Positions 51,886 through 60,703 of a DNA stretch of 64,000 bases are shown here, one piece after another (within the stretch, counting starts at the first letter, position 1; every line of letters begins with the position of its first letter). The position numbers and the translations under genes were made by a program. The stretch spans positions 1 to 64,000 of the forward strand of contig JAWCQO010000005.1 in NCBI GenBank assembly GCA_038869735.1. The letters are read 5' to 3'. The notes beneath the pieces were generated by a model, which was given only the letters and a program-made list of their open reading frames with translations, was not told where the DNA came from and did no database searches. Source of the stretch: Candidatus Anstonellales archaeon (GTDB lineage Archaea; Micrarchaeota; Micrarchaeia; Anstonellales; CG1-02-47-40).

Positions 51886-52662
51886 TCAGGATGTTTCCTC
51901 TTTTATTTCGGTAGCTGTTTCTGGGATTGCGTACTCCCATTCAAAGCACTTTTTCATTTCTTCTCCGCGTAAAATTGAAACCCGCGCAGAGAGCGCGTTT
52001 GCGAATATTGCTTTTATTTCGTTTGCTTGTGAACGTGATTTGGTTTGAGCTTCTTCGAAGCTATCACCATATGCTGTTGTTGAGACAAACGCTAACGATT
52101 GGATTGGCTTCTCTCCATTTGCAAGTTTGTTTATTTGTGAGGTCCACATCGAAATCTCGCGCTCGAGAACCGCTATTTGGGCGGCATTTTTGTGTTGATC
52201 AAGAAGCAGTTGTGACTTCTTATTCTCAGCCAGACTTCTCCGTGCCTTTAGCTCATCTAAAACTGATGAGAGGTCTGGATTATAGAGAAGTACGGAAAGT
52301 TTGCAGGGTGAACGTATTGAAGATATTGCTTTTGCAAAGCTTGAGCTGTTGGGTTGGGCTGTTGGTTGTACTGGCTCAAGATTAATTGAAAGAAATGTTG
52401 TTGCAAGATAGCCGTTTTGTGTTTTCTTGACAAGAACGTCTTGACTCGGCGGTATCTGAAATTCGCCTATTCTCTCCTTTAGCCCTAATCCAAGGAATAT
52501 GGACGGCATTATTGCATAGCCATACTTCCAAAGAAAAAAGGAAATTGACAATAAGAAGGCGCAGAGAAACGCAAAGAAAGCTGAGCCGACAGAGATAGAT
52601 AGAAGGAGGGAAATTGCCGAACCAGCGATACAGATTAGTGCTATGGACCGTGTGCCTATCAA
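51886..52662 (-). CDS. Membrane protein fused to a VirB4 N-terminal-like domain (VirB3/PrgI-VirB4N)
   Basis: 258 residues. Two adjacent membrane segments form a hairpin at 7-50 (ALICIAGSAISLLLSISVGS and FFAFLCAFLLSISFFLW), as in VirB3/PrgI proteins. After a QIPPSQDVLVKKTQNGYLATT strand region comes a cytoplasmic domain with SSIRSPCKLSVLLYNPDLSS, a long helix (LDELKARRSLAENKKSQLLL ... EISMWTSQINKL) and a LAFVSTTAYGDSFEEAQTKS strand-helix, the layout of the N-terminal domain of VirB4/TraC ATPases. The ATPase gene follows at once. Sequence identity to known families is low, so the assignment rests on layout and context. Confidence 0.65.
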   Translation of the reverse strand: MIGTRSIALICIAGSAISLLLSISVGSAFFAFLCAFLLSISFFLWKYGYAIMPSIFLGLGLKERIGEFQIPPSQDVLVKKTQNGYLATTFLSINLEPVQPTAQPNSSSFAKAISSIRSPCKLSVLLYNPDLSSVLDELKARRSLAENKKSQLLLDQHKNAAQIAVLEREISMWTSQINKLANGEKPIQSLAFVSTTAYGDSFEEAQTKSRSQANEIKAIFANALSARVSILRGEEMKKCFEWEYAIPETATEIKEETS

Positions 52663-52689
52663 AAAAAGCCCCGGACAGTTTAATGTATG

Positions 52690-52700
52690 GATATATTTTT
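52690..52700 (+). promoter_or_regulatory. TATA box before marC
   Basis: GATATATTTTT is centred about 31 bases before ATG 52726, supporting that start and a leaderless mRNA. Confidence 0.45.
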
Positions 52701-52725
52701 ATGGATATTGTGGGTAAGCCTTATT

Positions 52726-53307
52726 ATGTTTCTGTCGGAAATTGCGGATGTAGCTATAATATTTTTCATTATTATGGATCCCTTTTCATCTGTTCTCCCA
52801 TTCTTAGCTGTTACTAAGAATGCGGGTGTGAAAGAGAGAGTGCGTCTTGCGGGTGTTGCAACCATTACTGCAGGCATAGTTCTAGTAACGTTTACACTTA
52901 TTGGGCCTGAGATGCTTCGGATTTTGGCTGTGAGGGTTGAGAGTTTTCAAATAGCTGGAGGGCTCTTGCTTTTGTTGATTGGGATTGTGTTCGTCTTTGG
53001 CCTCCATTTTGAGGATAATTCAAGAAGAAAGAAGGAGATTACGAGTGAGGTATTGCTTATAGGCGTCCCTCTTATATGTGGTCCTGGAACTATGACAACT
53101 GCACTTTTATTTTCAGCAAGTCATGGTGTTTTAGTAACGCTTATGGGGGGGATTGCTGCATGCATTGTCGTTTATGTCGTCTTAATGGCGGCTAACCCGA
53201 TAGCGCAGTTAGTAGGCGTGAGGGGATTAGAGATATCTTCCAGGCTTATAGGGATAATAGTCTCAGCTGTTGGAGTTGAGTACATCCGCCTTGGATTTGG
53301 ATTTTGA
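52726..53307 (+). CDS. marC: MarC-family membrane protein
   Basis: 193 residues from ATG 52726, chosen from the upstream TATA box; ATG 52687 would add 13 hydrophobic residues. Six membrane segments in two similar halves. IIMDPFSSVLPFLAVTK matches the MarC I-x-D-P-x3-xP-xF motif, and VPLICGPGTMTTALLFSASH the second-half P-L-x-x-GPG motif. The function of the family is uncertain; a role in antibiotic resistance was withdrawn for E. coli MarC. It is divergent from the split VirB4 operon. Confidence 0.92.
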   Translation: MFLSEIADVAIIFFIIMDPFSSVLPFLAVTKNAGVKERVRLAGVATITAGIVLVTFTLIGPEMLRILAVRVESFQIAGGLLLLLIGIVFVFGLHFEDNSRRKKEITSEVLLIGVPLICGPGTMTTALLFSASHGVLVTLMGGIAACIVVYVVLMAANPIAQLVGVRGLEISSRLIGIIVSAVGVEYIRLGFGF

Positions 53308-53484
53308 TAGCATTGGTTATTAGTGAGTTTAAACGTTGATTGTTAGAATTTGAGTGGTTGTTGTTTTGATTGGCGGCGTATTGGTGAATGAAGCTTCTGC
53401 AGAAGAATTATAAGTGCTGATGTATGTATCTAAATGGATAAATGGCCGGAAACAAGAGATTAAGTATTAGTAGGAGTAGTAGAT

Positions 53485-54669
53485 GTGGGTATATCTAGTA
53501 TGCTTGTTGGTGTTGTTGGAGCTCCAAATAAAGGAAAAACCACTTTTTTCTCAGCAGCTACTCTTGTTGATGCAAAAATTGCAGATTACCCATTCACTAC
53601 CATTGAGCCAAATCGAGGGGTTGCGTATGTGGGTGTTAGATGTGCCTGTGTAGGTTTGGGAGTAACCTGCAACGCAAGAAACAGTGTTTGCAGAGGTGGT
53701 ACCCGGCTTGTGCCTATTAGTATGGTTGACGTTGCTGGGCTCGTGCCTGGTGCACATTCCGGGCGCGGGATGGGGAATAAATTTTTAGACGATTTGAGGC
53801 AGGCTGACGCTCTGATTCAAGTTGTTGATGCAACTGGAAAGACAGATTTAGAAGGAAAACCTGTTGAATGGTCAAACCCCGCAGAAGAAGTCTTGTTCCT
53901 CTTAAGGGAAATTGATGCTTGGGTTGCTGGCATAATAAAAAGAAACTGGGACAAAATAAAGGGAAGAGACATAAAATTTGTTTGCTCTGCACTAAGTGGA
54001 TTTGGGGTCGGCGAAAGAGAGATTAAGGGAATCGTTGAGCGGTTAGGTTTAGATGCTGAAAGAATTGCGTGGGGCGATGAGGAGATATTAAAGTTTGCAC
54101 AAGAAGTCAGGGTAGAGAGTAAGCCTATTGTGGTGGCTGCCAATAAATGTGATATTCCAGAGGCACGTGAAAACGCCAAAAAGTTGGCTTCGGAACTTAA
54201 CGGTCTGCGTGGAGTTAGGGGAGTATTCCCTTGTTCTTCGGCTGTTGAGCTTGCACTAAGAAAAGGAGAAAGGGCAGGGGTGGTAAGCTATGTGCCTGGA
54301 ATGTTGGGGTTCGAAATACTAAAGGGGGCAACTGGGAAGCAGAGGGAGACTCTTGAAAAAATTGAAGCTATGGTTAGAGAGAACGGCACAGGTGTACAAA
54401 ATATTATAGATTATGTTGCAAGACAGGTACTAAGATTATTGGTTGTTTATCCTGTTGAGGATGAAAACAGATTTTCGGATTCTGCTGGAAGTGTGCTTCC
54501 TGACGCATATCTTGTAAAAGACGGCACAACCGCGCTTGAGTTTGCTGGAAAGATACATACTGAATTACAGAGCGGATTTCTTGGTGCAATTGATGCAAGG
54601 ACAAAAAAGAAGGTCGGGAAGGAGTACATCTTAAAGGATGGCGACATCATAAAGATAATTGCAAGATAG
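53485..54669 (+). CDS. YchF/OLA1-related archaeal GTPase with TGS domain
   Basis: 394 residues. G1 GAPNKGKTT (residues 13-21), G2 region DYPFTTIEPNRGV, G3 DVAGLVPGAHSGRG, G4 ANKCD. A cysteine-bearing insertion (VRCACVGLGVTCNARNSVC) follows the G2 region, typical of the archaeal subgroup. The TGS domain ends with KDGDIIKIIAR. The protein binds nucleotide and probably ribosomes. Confidence 0.92.
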   Translation: MGISSMLVGVVGAPNKGKTTFFSAATLVDAKIADYPFTTIEPNRGVAYVGVRCACVGLGVTCNARNSVCRGGTRLVPISMVDVAGLVPGAHSGRGMGNKFLDDLRQADALIQVVDATGKTDLEGKPVEWSNPAEEVLFLLREIDAWVAGIIKRNWDKIKGRDIKFVCSALSGFGVGEREIKGIVERLGLDAERIAWGDEEILKFAQEVRVESKPIVVAANKCDIPEARENAKKLASELNGLRGVRGVFPCSSAVELALRKGERAGVVSYVPGMLGFEILKGATGKQRETLEKIEAMVRENGTGVQNIIDYVARQVLRLLVVYPVEDENRFSDSAGSVLPDAYLVKDGTTALEFAGKIHTELQSGFLGAIDARTKKKVGKEYILKDGDIIKIIAR

Positions 54670-54699
54670 GACATGAGGGTTTTAGAATTCTGCTTTTGG

Positions 54700-54737
54700 T
54701 TTGGTTGATTGTTTGTTGTTTGGTTGATTGTTTGTTG
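54700..54737. repeat. Tandem duplication of a 19-bp unit
   Basis: TTTGGTTGATTGTTTGTTG occurs twice in succession between two convergent genes. Confidence 0.85.
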
Positions 54738-54751
54738 ATAGATTGGATTTT

Positions 54752-55927
54752 TTAGGCGTACTTTTCTATAAACTGTCCAATTTTGGATACTGCTTCTTCT
54801 ATTATATCGGGAGGAGGGAGAAAGGTTATTCTGAAGTAGAGACCGTTCAAAATTGGGGAGAAACCGCTACCTGGGATAGCTACAACTCCTGTTTCTTCTA
54901 GAAGCGAATACACAAACTTTTTGTCGTTTTTGAATTTTTTTGTTTTTACTTTGATGAATGCATAAAACGCTGCGTTTGGAGTAGGACACTGAAGGGCTGG
55001 TATTTTTGATATTGAGCGGATGAGTGCGTCTCTTCTTAAAAGAAGTTGTTTTTTGACATCTGCAAGATGGGTTGGAGGTAGGGTAAAGGCAGCTAATGCC
55101 CCACGCTGCATCTCCCAATTGACAGATAAACGCTGGTTGCATAGCTTCATTATTGCAGTCTGGAGGTCTTCTGTACCTTCACCATGAAATGCAAGATATC
55201 CAACTCGTGCACCGGGATAGATAAAGTTCTTTGATAGACCGTTTCCAGAAATCAGAGGAACGTCATGTGAAATGGAGCGTAGATTAATCATGGGTTGCTC
55301 GTTGAGTATTAGCTGGTCGTATATTTCATCTGCAATGATTGGGAGTGAGTTTTCACCTGCGATGTTAACTATTTCTTTTAGTAGTGAATGAGGGTAGACT
55401 GTGCCTGTAGGGTTGTTGGGATTTATGACTACAATTGCACGGGTTCTCTTATTTACTCTTTTTCTGATCTCATCTGGAATTGGAAGATAGTTTTCATCGC
55501 ATGGATAGAAGTTGTCGGTTCCTCCCAAAACCCGTGATTTTGTATTATACAGCGGATAGCCTGGAGATGGAAGTAGTATATTGTCTCCTGGGTTTAAGAG
55601 TGACTGGAAAAGGAAGTCTATTCCTTCGGAGAGTCCGTTTGTTATAAAAACTGCTTGTGGGTTCACACCTTCCCTTTTAGCTATTGTTTGGCGAAGTTCA
55701 GGATCTCCTTCCGAAGGGCAATAACCAGAGTATTTTGGTTGGTGTAACGCTTCGATGACTGCGTCGGTTATGTGCTGAGAGGGGCAAAAACCAAACAGAT
55801 TCGGGTCGCCTATATTGAGCCAAATCATTTTCTTTCCTTTTTTTTCAACTTCCTTTGCTTTTTGGACGATATCCCGAATTTCATAAGTGATATGTGCTAC
55901 TCGCGATGCAACTCTGATTTTTTGCAT
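54752..55927 (-). CDS. PLP-dependent aminotransferase, class I/II
   Basis: 391 residues. Fold-type I aminotransferase, related to AlaA/aspartate aminotransferases. NIGDPNLFGFCPSQ and YCPSEGDPELRQTIAKREGV are near the N-terminus, VINPNNPTGTVY is the conserved PLP/substrate block, DEIYDQLI the cofactor Asp/Tyr region, and SGNGLSKNFIYPGARVGY carries the Schiff-base lysine. Substrate specificity (alanine, aspartate or aromatic) cannot be read from the sequence. Confidence 0.92.
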   Translation of the reverse strand: MQKIRVASRVAHITYEIRDIVQKAKEVEKKGKKMIWLNIGDPNLFGFCPSQHITDAVIEALHQPKYSGYCPSEGDPELRQTIAKREGVNPQAVFITNGLSEGIDFLFQSLLNPGDNILLPSPGYPLYNTKSRVLGGTDNFYPCDENYLPIPDEIRKRVNKRTRAIVVINPNNPTGTVYPHSLLKEIVNIAGENSLPIIADEIYDQLILNEQPMINLRSISHDVPLISGNGLSKNFIYPGARVGYLAFHGEGTEDLQTAIMKLCNQRLSVNWEMQRGALAAFTLPPTHLADVKKQLLLRRDALIRSISKIPALQCPTPNAAFYAFIKVKTKKFKNDKKFVYSLLEETGVVAIPGSGFSPILNGLYFRITFLPPPDIIEEAVSKIGQFIEKYA

Positions 55928-55958
55928 AAGCGAAGGTAATACGACTATAAGTTATAAA

Positions 55959-58214
55959 ATGTTTCTTTTATTGAATCTGGAAAGGATTAAAAGATTAAAT
56001 TGTTTTGATGCATGTGTGGAGAGAAAAATTTTGTTTTGGTTGATGTTGCTGCTTTTTCTTTCTTCGCTGCTTGTTGTTTGGGCCAATATCCAGCATCTTG
56101 ACTTGAATTTTTTTCAGATCAAACAGCCTCAAGAGATATTTGTAAGCTGGCGGGGTGGGGACTCGTTTAATCTTTCAGCAAATTTTGATGGGGAATGTAG
56201 CATATGTGGTATAAGGCGTGAGATTCAGAGTGGAGATAACCGGTTGAGTTATGGAGGTTGTGAAAGCCGCATTATAGTTGAATGCGCTGATGAGCAAGGG
56301 AGGAATAGTTCTCTGGCTTTTTTGCGTCCTAAAATAGCTGAGGTTATTAACCTAAATACATGGAGTAAAAGGGAAGATGACGGGGGAGCGGGAGTTATCT
56401 TTGTTAGTGGGGCAACAAAAAACAGAGGTGACTTGCAAGTTAGCTACTTTATTGATGGAATACTAAAAAGAAGATTTTTTGAAAAAAACGTCTCTGGGGA
56501 GTTTGTTTTTGGTGAAAAATTTAGATTTGATAGGGGGGAGCACACCTATCAGATTGACGTCAATGGAGTCGTGGTTGAAGGTGTATTTGATTATGAAGGA
56601 TTAACGGTTCCTGTGTCTCAAGTAATCATTGTTACCTGCTCTGTGATTTTGGCTCTTGCAGTTGGGAGAGGGCATCTTGAACGAATTTTTAGTATGTTCT
56701 GCTTTCTTGCTATTTTTTTTGCTTTTCATTATGAGGTAGTGTCGCTTTTTAAAGCCGAATTTTTTGTTCCTGCAATAGCTGATTTTCTTGCTATTTTGTT
56801 TGTTAGTAGGAAGTTAAGGTGGAGATTTTGGCTACCGAAGATTGACGAGAAGGAAGTGCTATGGTTTGTATTAGTTGGTTTGGGGCTTGTTGTCCTATCA
56901 AACATTTTTATAGGTTCTTTGGATTTGTGGGGGCCTTATTATTATAGGCATGTGCAGGCCGTCATGGATAAAGGGGGGGTGTTTTACTCTGATCTCCTGA
57001 GTTATTTGGGAAGACCGTTTACATATCCGCCTGCGTATTTTCAGTTTGCGGCTGGTCTTACAAGCGCATTTTTTATATCTGATTTTGAAACTGTGAGACT
57101 GTTTGAGCATTTACTTATCGCTTCACTCTATTTTGCTAGCTTATATATGCTTTTTTTTAAGTATTTAAAGAGGGCTAGAGTACTAGGGGCACTTATTACA
57201 ATCTCTGAAGTATTTGTGTTAGTTACAGCATCAAATGTAACGCTACATATTTTTGCATATACACTAATGCATATTGCTGCAATCCTTTCTACCGGACGAG
57301 GAAGAATTTTTTTATTTATTCTATTAGGAATATCCGTTGCGGCCCATCCATCATCAATCGTACTTTTTCCATTTTATGCGCTTGTTGCAAACCAATTTGA
57401 ATTGAAAAAAAGGTTCGTCCTGAAGCTCATAGCGTGCATTTTTGGTGGGTTGTTGGTTTGCTTGCCGTTCTACTCTATAATTTTTTACAAATATGGGTTG
57501 CCTTATGAAATCGCTCCTTATGAGTGGGGGTATCTTCTGACTTGGGGATTTGGAGGTATGGTAAATGATTTTGGGCCTCTCCTCTTCCTTGGATTATCTG
57601 GTGCTTTTTTGGTATTGCTTGCGCGGCTTGGCTTCATTGAAAGGAGGTTTGATGGTGTGGGATTGCCGAAGCTAATTGTTCCAGCAATTCTTATTTTTGT
57701 ATTTTTTATATTAGGTATTTTTGTCAGCTTTAGAGCGAATATGTTGTTTGGTGTGATGTCAGCAGCGTTAGTTTCTTCTATCTTTGAAAGAAGTTTATCG
57801 GATAAAAAATTATTTTACCTGTTGTGCCTGTTTTGTGTTTTTAACTTCATTTTGTTTTTTCTTGTTCAGTCAGGACCGCATGCATGGTGCTATTGGGGTG
57901 TTGCAAACGACAACTGCTTATTGCCTATGAAATATTTAGAAAAGTACACTAAAGGAGAAAGCTCTGTTGTAGCAAATCCTCGATTTGGTCACTTGGAGAC
58001 ATATATAGGCAAAAGAAAGATCCTATCTGATTTATATGTGGAATATGCAGATAATGAGAAATATTTGGCTGCAGTTGAAGCTTACAAAACAGGGGTTTTG
58101 CCAGAAGAATTTGAGGTTGATTACCTCGTTTTGGATGTTGTTGAAGGAGCAGAACAGGGAGTAAGTTTAGACAAGATATATGACAATGGATTTGCGAGCA
58201 TTTGGGAAAAGTAG
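55959..58214 (+). CDS. GT-C-like polytopic membrane protein
   Basis: 751 residues from ATG 55959; the longer frame runs into the divergent aminotransferase. One membrane helix at about 25-42, an exterior beta domain (about 50-210), then roughly ten membrane segments, and a C-terminal exterior part of about 110 residues. GSLDLWGPYYYRHVQAVMDK followed by RPFTYPPAYFQFA is the acidic loop and PP motif layout of GT-C glycosyltransferases of the PMT/AglB superclass. It probably transfers a lipid-linked sugar outside the membrane. The acceptor is unknown. Confidence 0.7.
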   Translation: MFLLLNLERIKRLNCFDACVERKILFWLMLLLFLSSLLVVWANIQHLDLNFFQIKQPQEIFVSWRGGDSFNLSANFDGECSICGIRREIQSGDNRLSYGGCESRIIVECADEQGRNSSLAFLRPKIAEVINLNTWSKREDDGGAGVIFVSGATKNRGDLQVSYFIDGILKRRFFEKNVSGEFVFGEKFRFDRGEHTYQIDVNGVVVEGVFDYEGLTVPVSQVIIVTCSVILALAVGRGHLERIFSMFCFLAIFFAFHYEVVSLFKAEFFVPAIADFLAILFVSRKLRWRFWLPKIDEKEVLWFVLVGLGLVVLSNIFIGSLDLWGPYYYRHVQAVMDKGGVFYSDLLSYLGRPFTYPPAYFQFAAGLTSAFFISDFETVRLFEHLLIASLYFASLYMLFFKYLKRARVLGALITISEVFVLVTASNVTLHIFAYTLMHIAAILSTGRGRIFLFILLGISVAAHPSSIVLFPFYALVANQFELKKRFVLKLIACIFGGLLVCLPFYSIIFYKYGLPYEIAPYEWGYLLTWGFGGMVNDFGPLLFLGLSGAFLVLLARLGFIERRFDGVGLPKLIVPAILIFVFFILGIFVSFRANMLFGVMSAALVSSIFERSLSDKKLFYLLCLFCVFNFILFFLVQSGPHAWCYWGVANDNCLLPMKYLEKYTKGESSVVANPRFGHLETYIGKRKILSDLYVEYADNEKYLAAVEAYKTGVLPEEFEVDYLVLDVVEGAEQGVSLDKIYDNGFASIWEK

Positions 58215-58282
58215 TGGTAGGATTACTTGATTAGTCTTAGTTGTTGATTGATTTTTTGATCATACATATTGCGGGGGGTGAG

Positions 58283-59248
58283 TTAAGCTTTTGTAAGAAC
58301 GCGAGCTCCATCTTTTTCAATCACTATAGTGACTTCGGATTGCGAGACGTAAGAGCCCTTTTCGTCTGATAGGATTGGGAATGGCTGAATTGCACTGTTA
58401 TTCATAAGATCACGGAGTGATGCGTGGAGGATTAGGTGCGATTGGAATTTACCTGAAATCCAGCGCTGAGCAAATGGAAGAGTAAGATAGTTTTCAATCA
58501 AATAAGATAGAAGTTGTTTTGATGTTCGAAGGCGAGTATTTGTTAGCTTCATAACTTGGAATATCTCTATTTGGTCCGTATCATGCACTCTTCCGCTTCC
58601 TGTAGAAGCAAAAGGTTCTATGGCAAAGAAATCTCCTTCTTTAAACTCGTAGCCTCCACTGACTGCTATGTTTGGAATTTCTGGTCCTGCGTGGAGGGTG
58701 TACGGCTGCAGCATGTGCCCCGTCAAGTTCTCTATAGGCTTAAATCCAAATGAAGTTATTGTTTTTTGTATTATTTGCCCTATTTCGCCAGTTTTTTTTC
58801 CTGGCCTAATAGACGCGATTGCTTCATCGAGCGCTTTTTCTGAAGCCTCGACGAGTTTGCCGTGTTCTTCTGATAAGTCAACGGTAAATGCGGTATCAGC
58901 AATGCAGCCGTTTATATGCACGCCAAGATCTATTTTTACTAAGTCCTTCTCCCCGATTAGCAACGTTGAGGACGCTTCGGGTGTCGCATGAGCGGCAATT
59001 TCGTTTATGGATATATTAACAGGAAAAGCTGGTTTTGCTTGAGCATCAAATATCATTTTCTCTAAGCTCTCTGCAATATCAATTGTTGAGGCTCCTGGCA
59101 TTATTAGTTTTTTTGCATCTTGGCGGATAGAATACGCTATTTTGTTTGCTTTCTCATAGTGTTTTAGTAGGTCTTCTTCATTTGTCATATCATCTTTATT
59201 TGTATTCTTATCTGATTCGTTTGTCTGTGTTTTCGACATAAGGCTCAC
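58283..59248 (-). CDS. map: Methionine aminopeptidase, type II
   Basis: 321 residues, of which the first 20-25 are a polar extension; ATG 59188 (MTNEEDLLKH) may be the true start. It removes initiator methionine. The metal ligands are in KIDLGVHINGCIADTAF (two Asp), GHMLQPYTLHAG (His), EPFAS (Glu) and the C-terminal SEVTIVIEKDG (Glu). The type II helical insertion is present. It follows the HAD gene after 7 bases. Confidence 0.94.
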   Translation of the reverse strand: MSLMSKTQTNESDKNTNKDDMTNEEDLLKHYEKANKIAYSIRQDAKKLIMPGASTIDIAESLEKMIFDAQAKPAFPVNISINEIAAHATPEASSTLLIGEKDLVKIDLGVHINGCIADTAFTVDLSEEHGKLVEASEKALDEAIASIRPGKKTGEIGQIIQKTITSFGFKPIENLTGHMLQPYTLHAGPEIPNIAVSGGYEFKEGDFFAIEPFASTGSGRVHDTDQIEIFQVMKLTNTRLRTSKQLLSYLIENYLTLPFAQRWISGKFQSHLILHASLRDLMNNSAIQPFPILSDEKGSYVSQSEVTIVIEKDGARVLTKA

Positions 59249-59255
59249 GTATAGT

Positions 59256-59927
59256 TCAAAGCAGCTTTAAAAGGTCCGTTATTTCCTTTATCTCGAAGTC
59301 GGACTTACAGTGCTTATTTTTGTTTTTGCCTTTTAAAATCCTCACTGAAATCAGGCCAGCCATGTTGGAGTATAGAATATCTGCTACTGGTGAGTCACCA
59401 ACCATCAGGCAATTTTCTGGGCGGAACCCCAATATTTTACAAATTCGTTTATAAAAAAGTGGGGATTTGTTTATGCCTAGTTCTTGTGATATAAAAACGT
59501 GGTCAAATGAATCTTGTAAAGACAGACGAATTAATTTGTCCCATTGTTTTTTTGGTATTCCTTCTGTTGCAATACAGAGGATATAGCCGGCTTTTCTAAG
59601 TTGTGAGAGAAGTTGTTTTACTCCTCGATATGGCTTTAAGTTCCTTTTTGAGTCGTGATACGCTCTGATTCCTGAGGCAACTATTTTTGATTTGTCTTTG
59701 GCATTCAATTTTTTACACAACAAGTCAAAGTGATTTTGAGAATTTGAGCCAACCTTAGATATTATTTGATTGAGGAGTTCTTGCGCCTTTTTTTCTGTCG
59801 TCGGCAATCCTGCACGGACCATGGCTCTTATTGCAGCACGCCGCGCTTTTTTTGAAAAATCGGTTGAGGCAAATAGGGTGTCGTCTATGTCAAATAAGAT
59901 GGCTCTTACTCTTTTTATGTCAGGCAT
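59256..59927 (-). CDS. HAD-superfamily hydrolase
   Basis: 223 residues. Motif I is FDIDDTLF, motif II ATEGIPKKQW (T in place), motif III lysine in INKSPLFYKRI, motif IV VGDSPVADI. A helical cap lies between motifs I and II. It resembles phosphoglycolate phosphatase-like members; the substrate is unknown. It is cotranscribed with map. Confidence 0.88.
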   Translation of the reverse strand: MPDIKRVRAILFDIDDTLFASTDFSKKARRAAIRAMVRAGLPTTEKKAQELLNQIISKVGSNSQNHFDLLCKKLNAKDKSKIVASGIRAYHDSKRNLKPYRGVKQLLSQLRKAGYILCIATEGIPKKQWDKLIRLSLQDSFDHVFISQELGINKSPLFYKRICKILGFRPENCLMVGDSPVADILYSNMAGLISVRILKGKNKNKHCKSDFEIKEITDLLKLL

Positions 59928-59961
59928 GATTTGAGATAGGTTGTTTTAGTATAAAAAGAAG

Positions 59962-60051
59962 CGCTCCGACCGGGATTTGAACCCGGGTTACCGGCTTTCT
60001 TCACGAAAATTTGAAAGGCCGGCGTCCTTGACCGGGCTAGACTATCGGAGC
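59962..60051 (-). tRNA. tRNA-Glu (TTC) with a 15-nt intron
   Basis: The acceptor GCTCCGA pairs with TCGGAGC. The anticodon stem CCGGC/GCCGG holds TTC, and about 15 nt (59997-60011) interrupt after position 37. The T-arm is CCGGGTTCAAATCCCGG. The spliced length is 75 nt. It begins two bases after the thymidylate kinase stop, so the two are probably cotranscribed. Confidence 0.93.
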
Positions 60052-60053
60052 TC

Positions 60054-60656
60054 TCAGACTGGGATTACGCTTAAGGATCTAAGAAGCCTTATTATTTGTG
60101 AATGTATTTCTTGTTTGTCTTTTGCTCCATCTATCTTTATCCATTTTTTGGTTAGGAATTTTGAAGTATAAAGTTTTTTGTAGTTTTTTCTTGTCTGTGT
60201 GAGGAGATTGAAGTTTGATTCGTGAGTATCGAGGTGAAGTTTCTGTTTCTTTTTGCGAGATTGGGAGGTGGCGACGTCGACATCAAGGAGGATTATTACA
60301 TCTGGTGTACAGAAGGGAAAGGACGAGATGATGTTTATTGCTTCTTTAAAAGATATTGAGCGTGAGTAGGCTATTGTTGAAGTTATGTATCTGTCTAAAA
60401 TCACTATGCGGTCTTCTTCTAGTTCTCTATTTATTTTTTGTTGGTTGAGTAGGATATCCAGCAAGTAAAGAAAGAATACAGTCCTGAGTGGCAACTTTGA
60501 CTTTCCAGATAGATATGTGTGTATTTTTGAGGCTTTTTTTGTAGGGTATTTGTGGATTGAAAATTTTATTTTTCTTGATTTTAGAAATGAAGATAGTAAT
60601 TGGATTTGTGTGGCTTTCCCGCTTCCATCTATACCTTCAAATATGATGAGGGGCAT
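60054..60656 (-). CDS. tmk: Thymidylate kinase
   Basis: 200 residues. It phosphorylates dTMP to dTDP. The P-loop is FEGIDGSGKATQ, the DRY-type motif is ILDRYITSTIAYS, and the VIILLDVD strand precedes the lid region (TSQSRKKK). It belongs to the archaeal/eukaryotic group by its lid. It is divergent from pyrB. Confidence 0.93.
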   Translation of the reverse strand: MPLIIFEGIDGSGKATQIQLLSSFLKSRKIKFSIHKYPTKKASKIHTYLSGKSKLPLRTVFFLYLLDILLNQQKINRELEEDRIVILDRYITSTIAYSRSISFKEAINIISSFPFCTPDVIILLDVDVATSQSRKKKQKLHLDTHESNFNLLTQTRKNYKKLYTSKFLTKKWIKIDGAKDKQEIHSQIIRLLRSLSVIPV

Positions 60657-60703
60657 AGAAATGTTTTTAATTTTGGAAATTTTAAAAGAGGTGGGGTTTA
60701 GAA

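Noticed and set aside
53485-54669. Cysteine insertion in the YchF-like GTPase as a novel metal site
   Set aside because: Archaeal members of this GTPase group commonly carry such an insertion.
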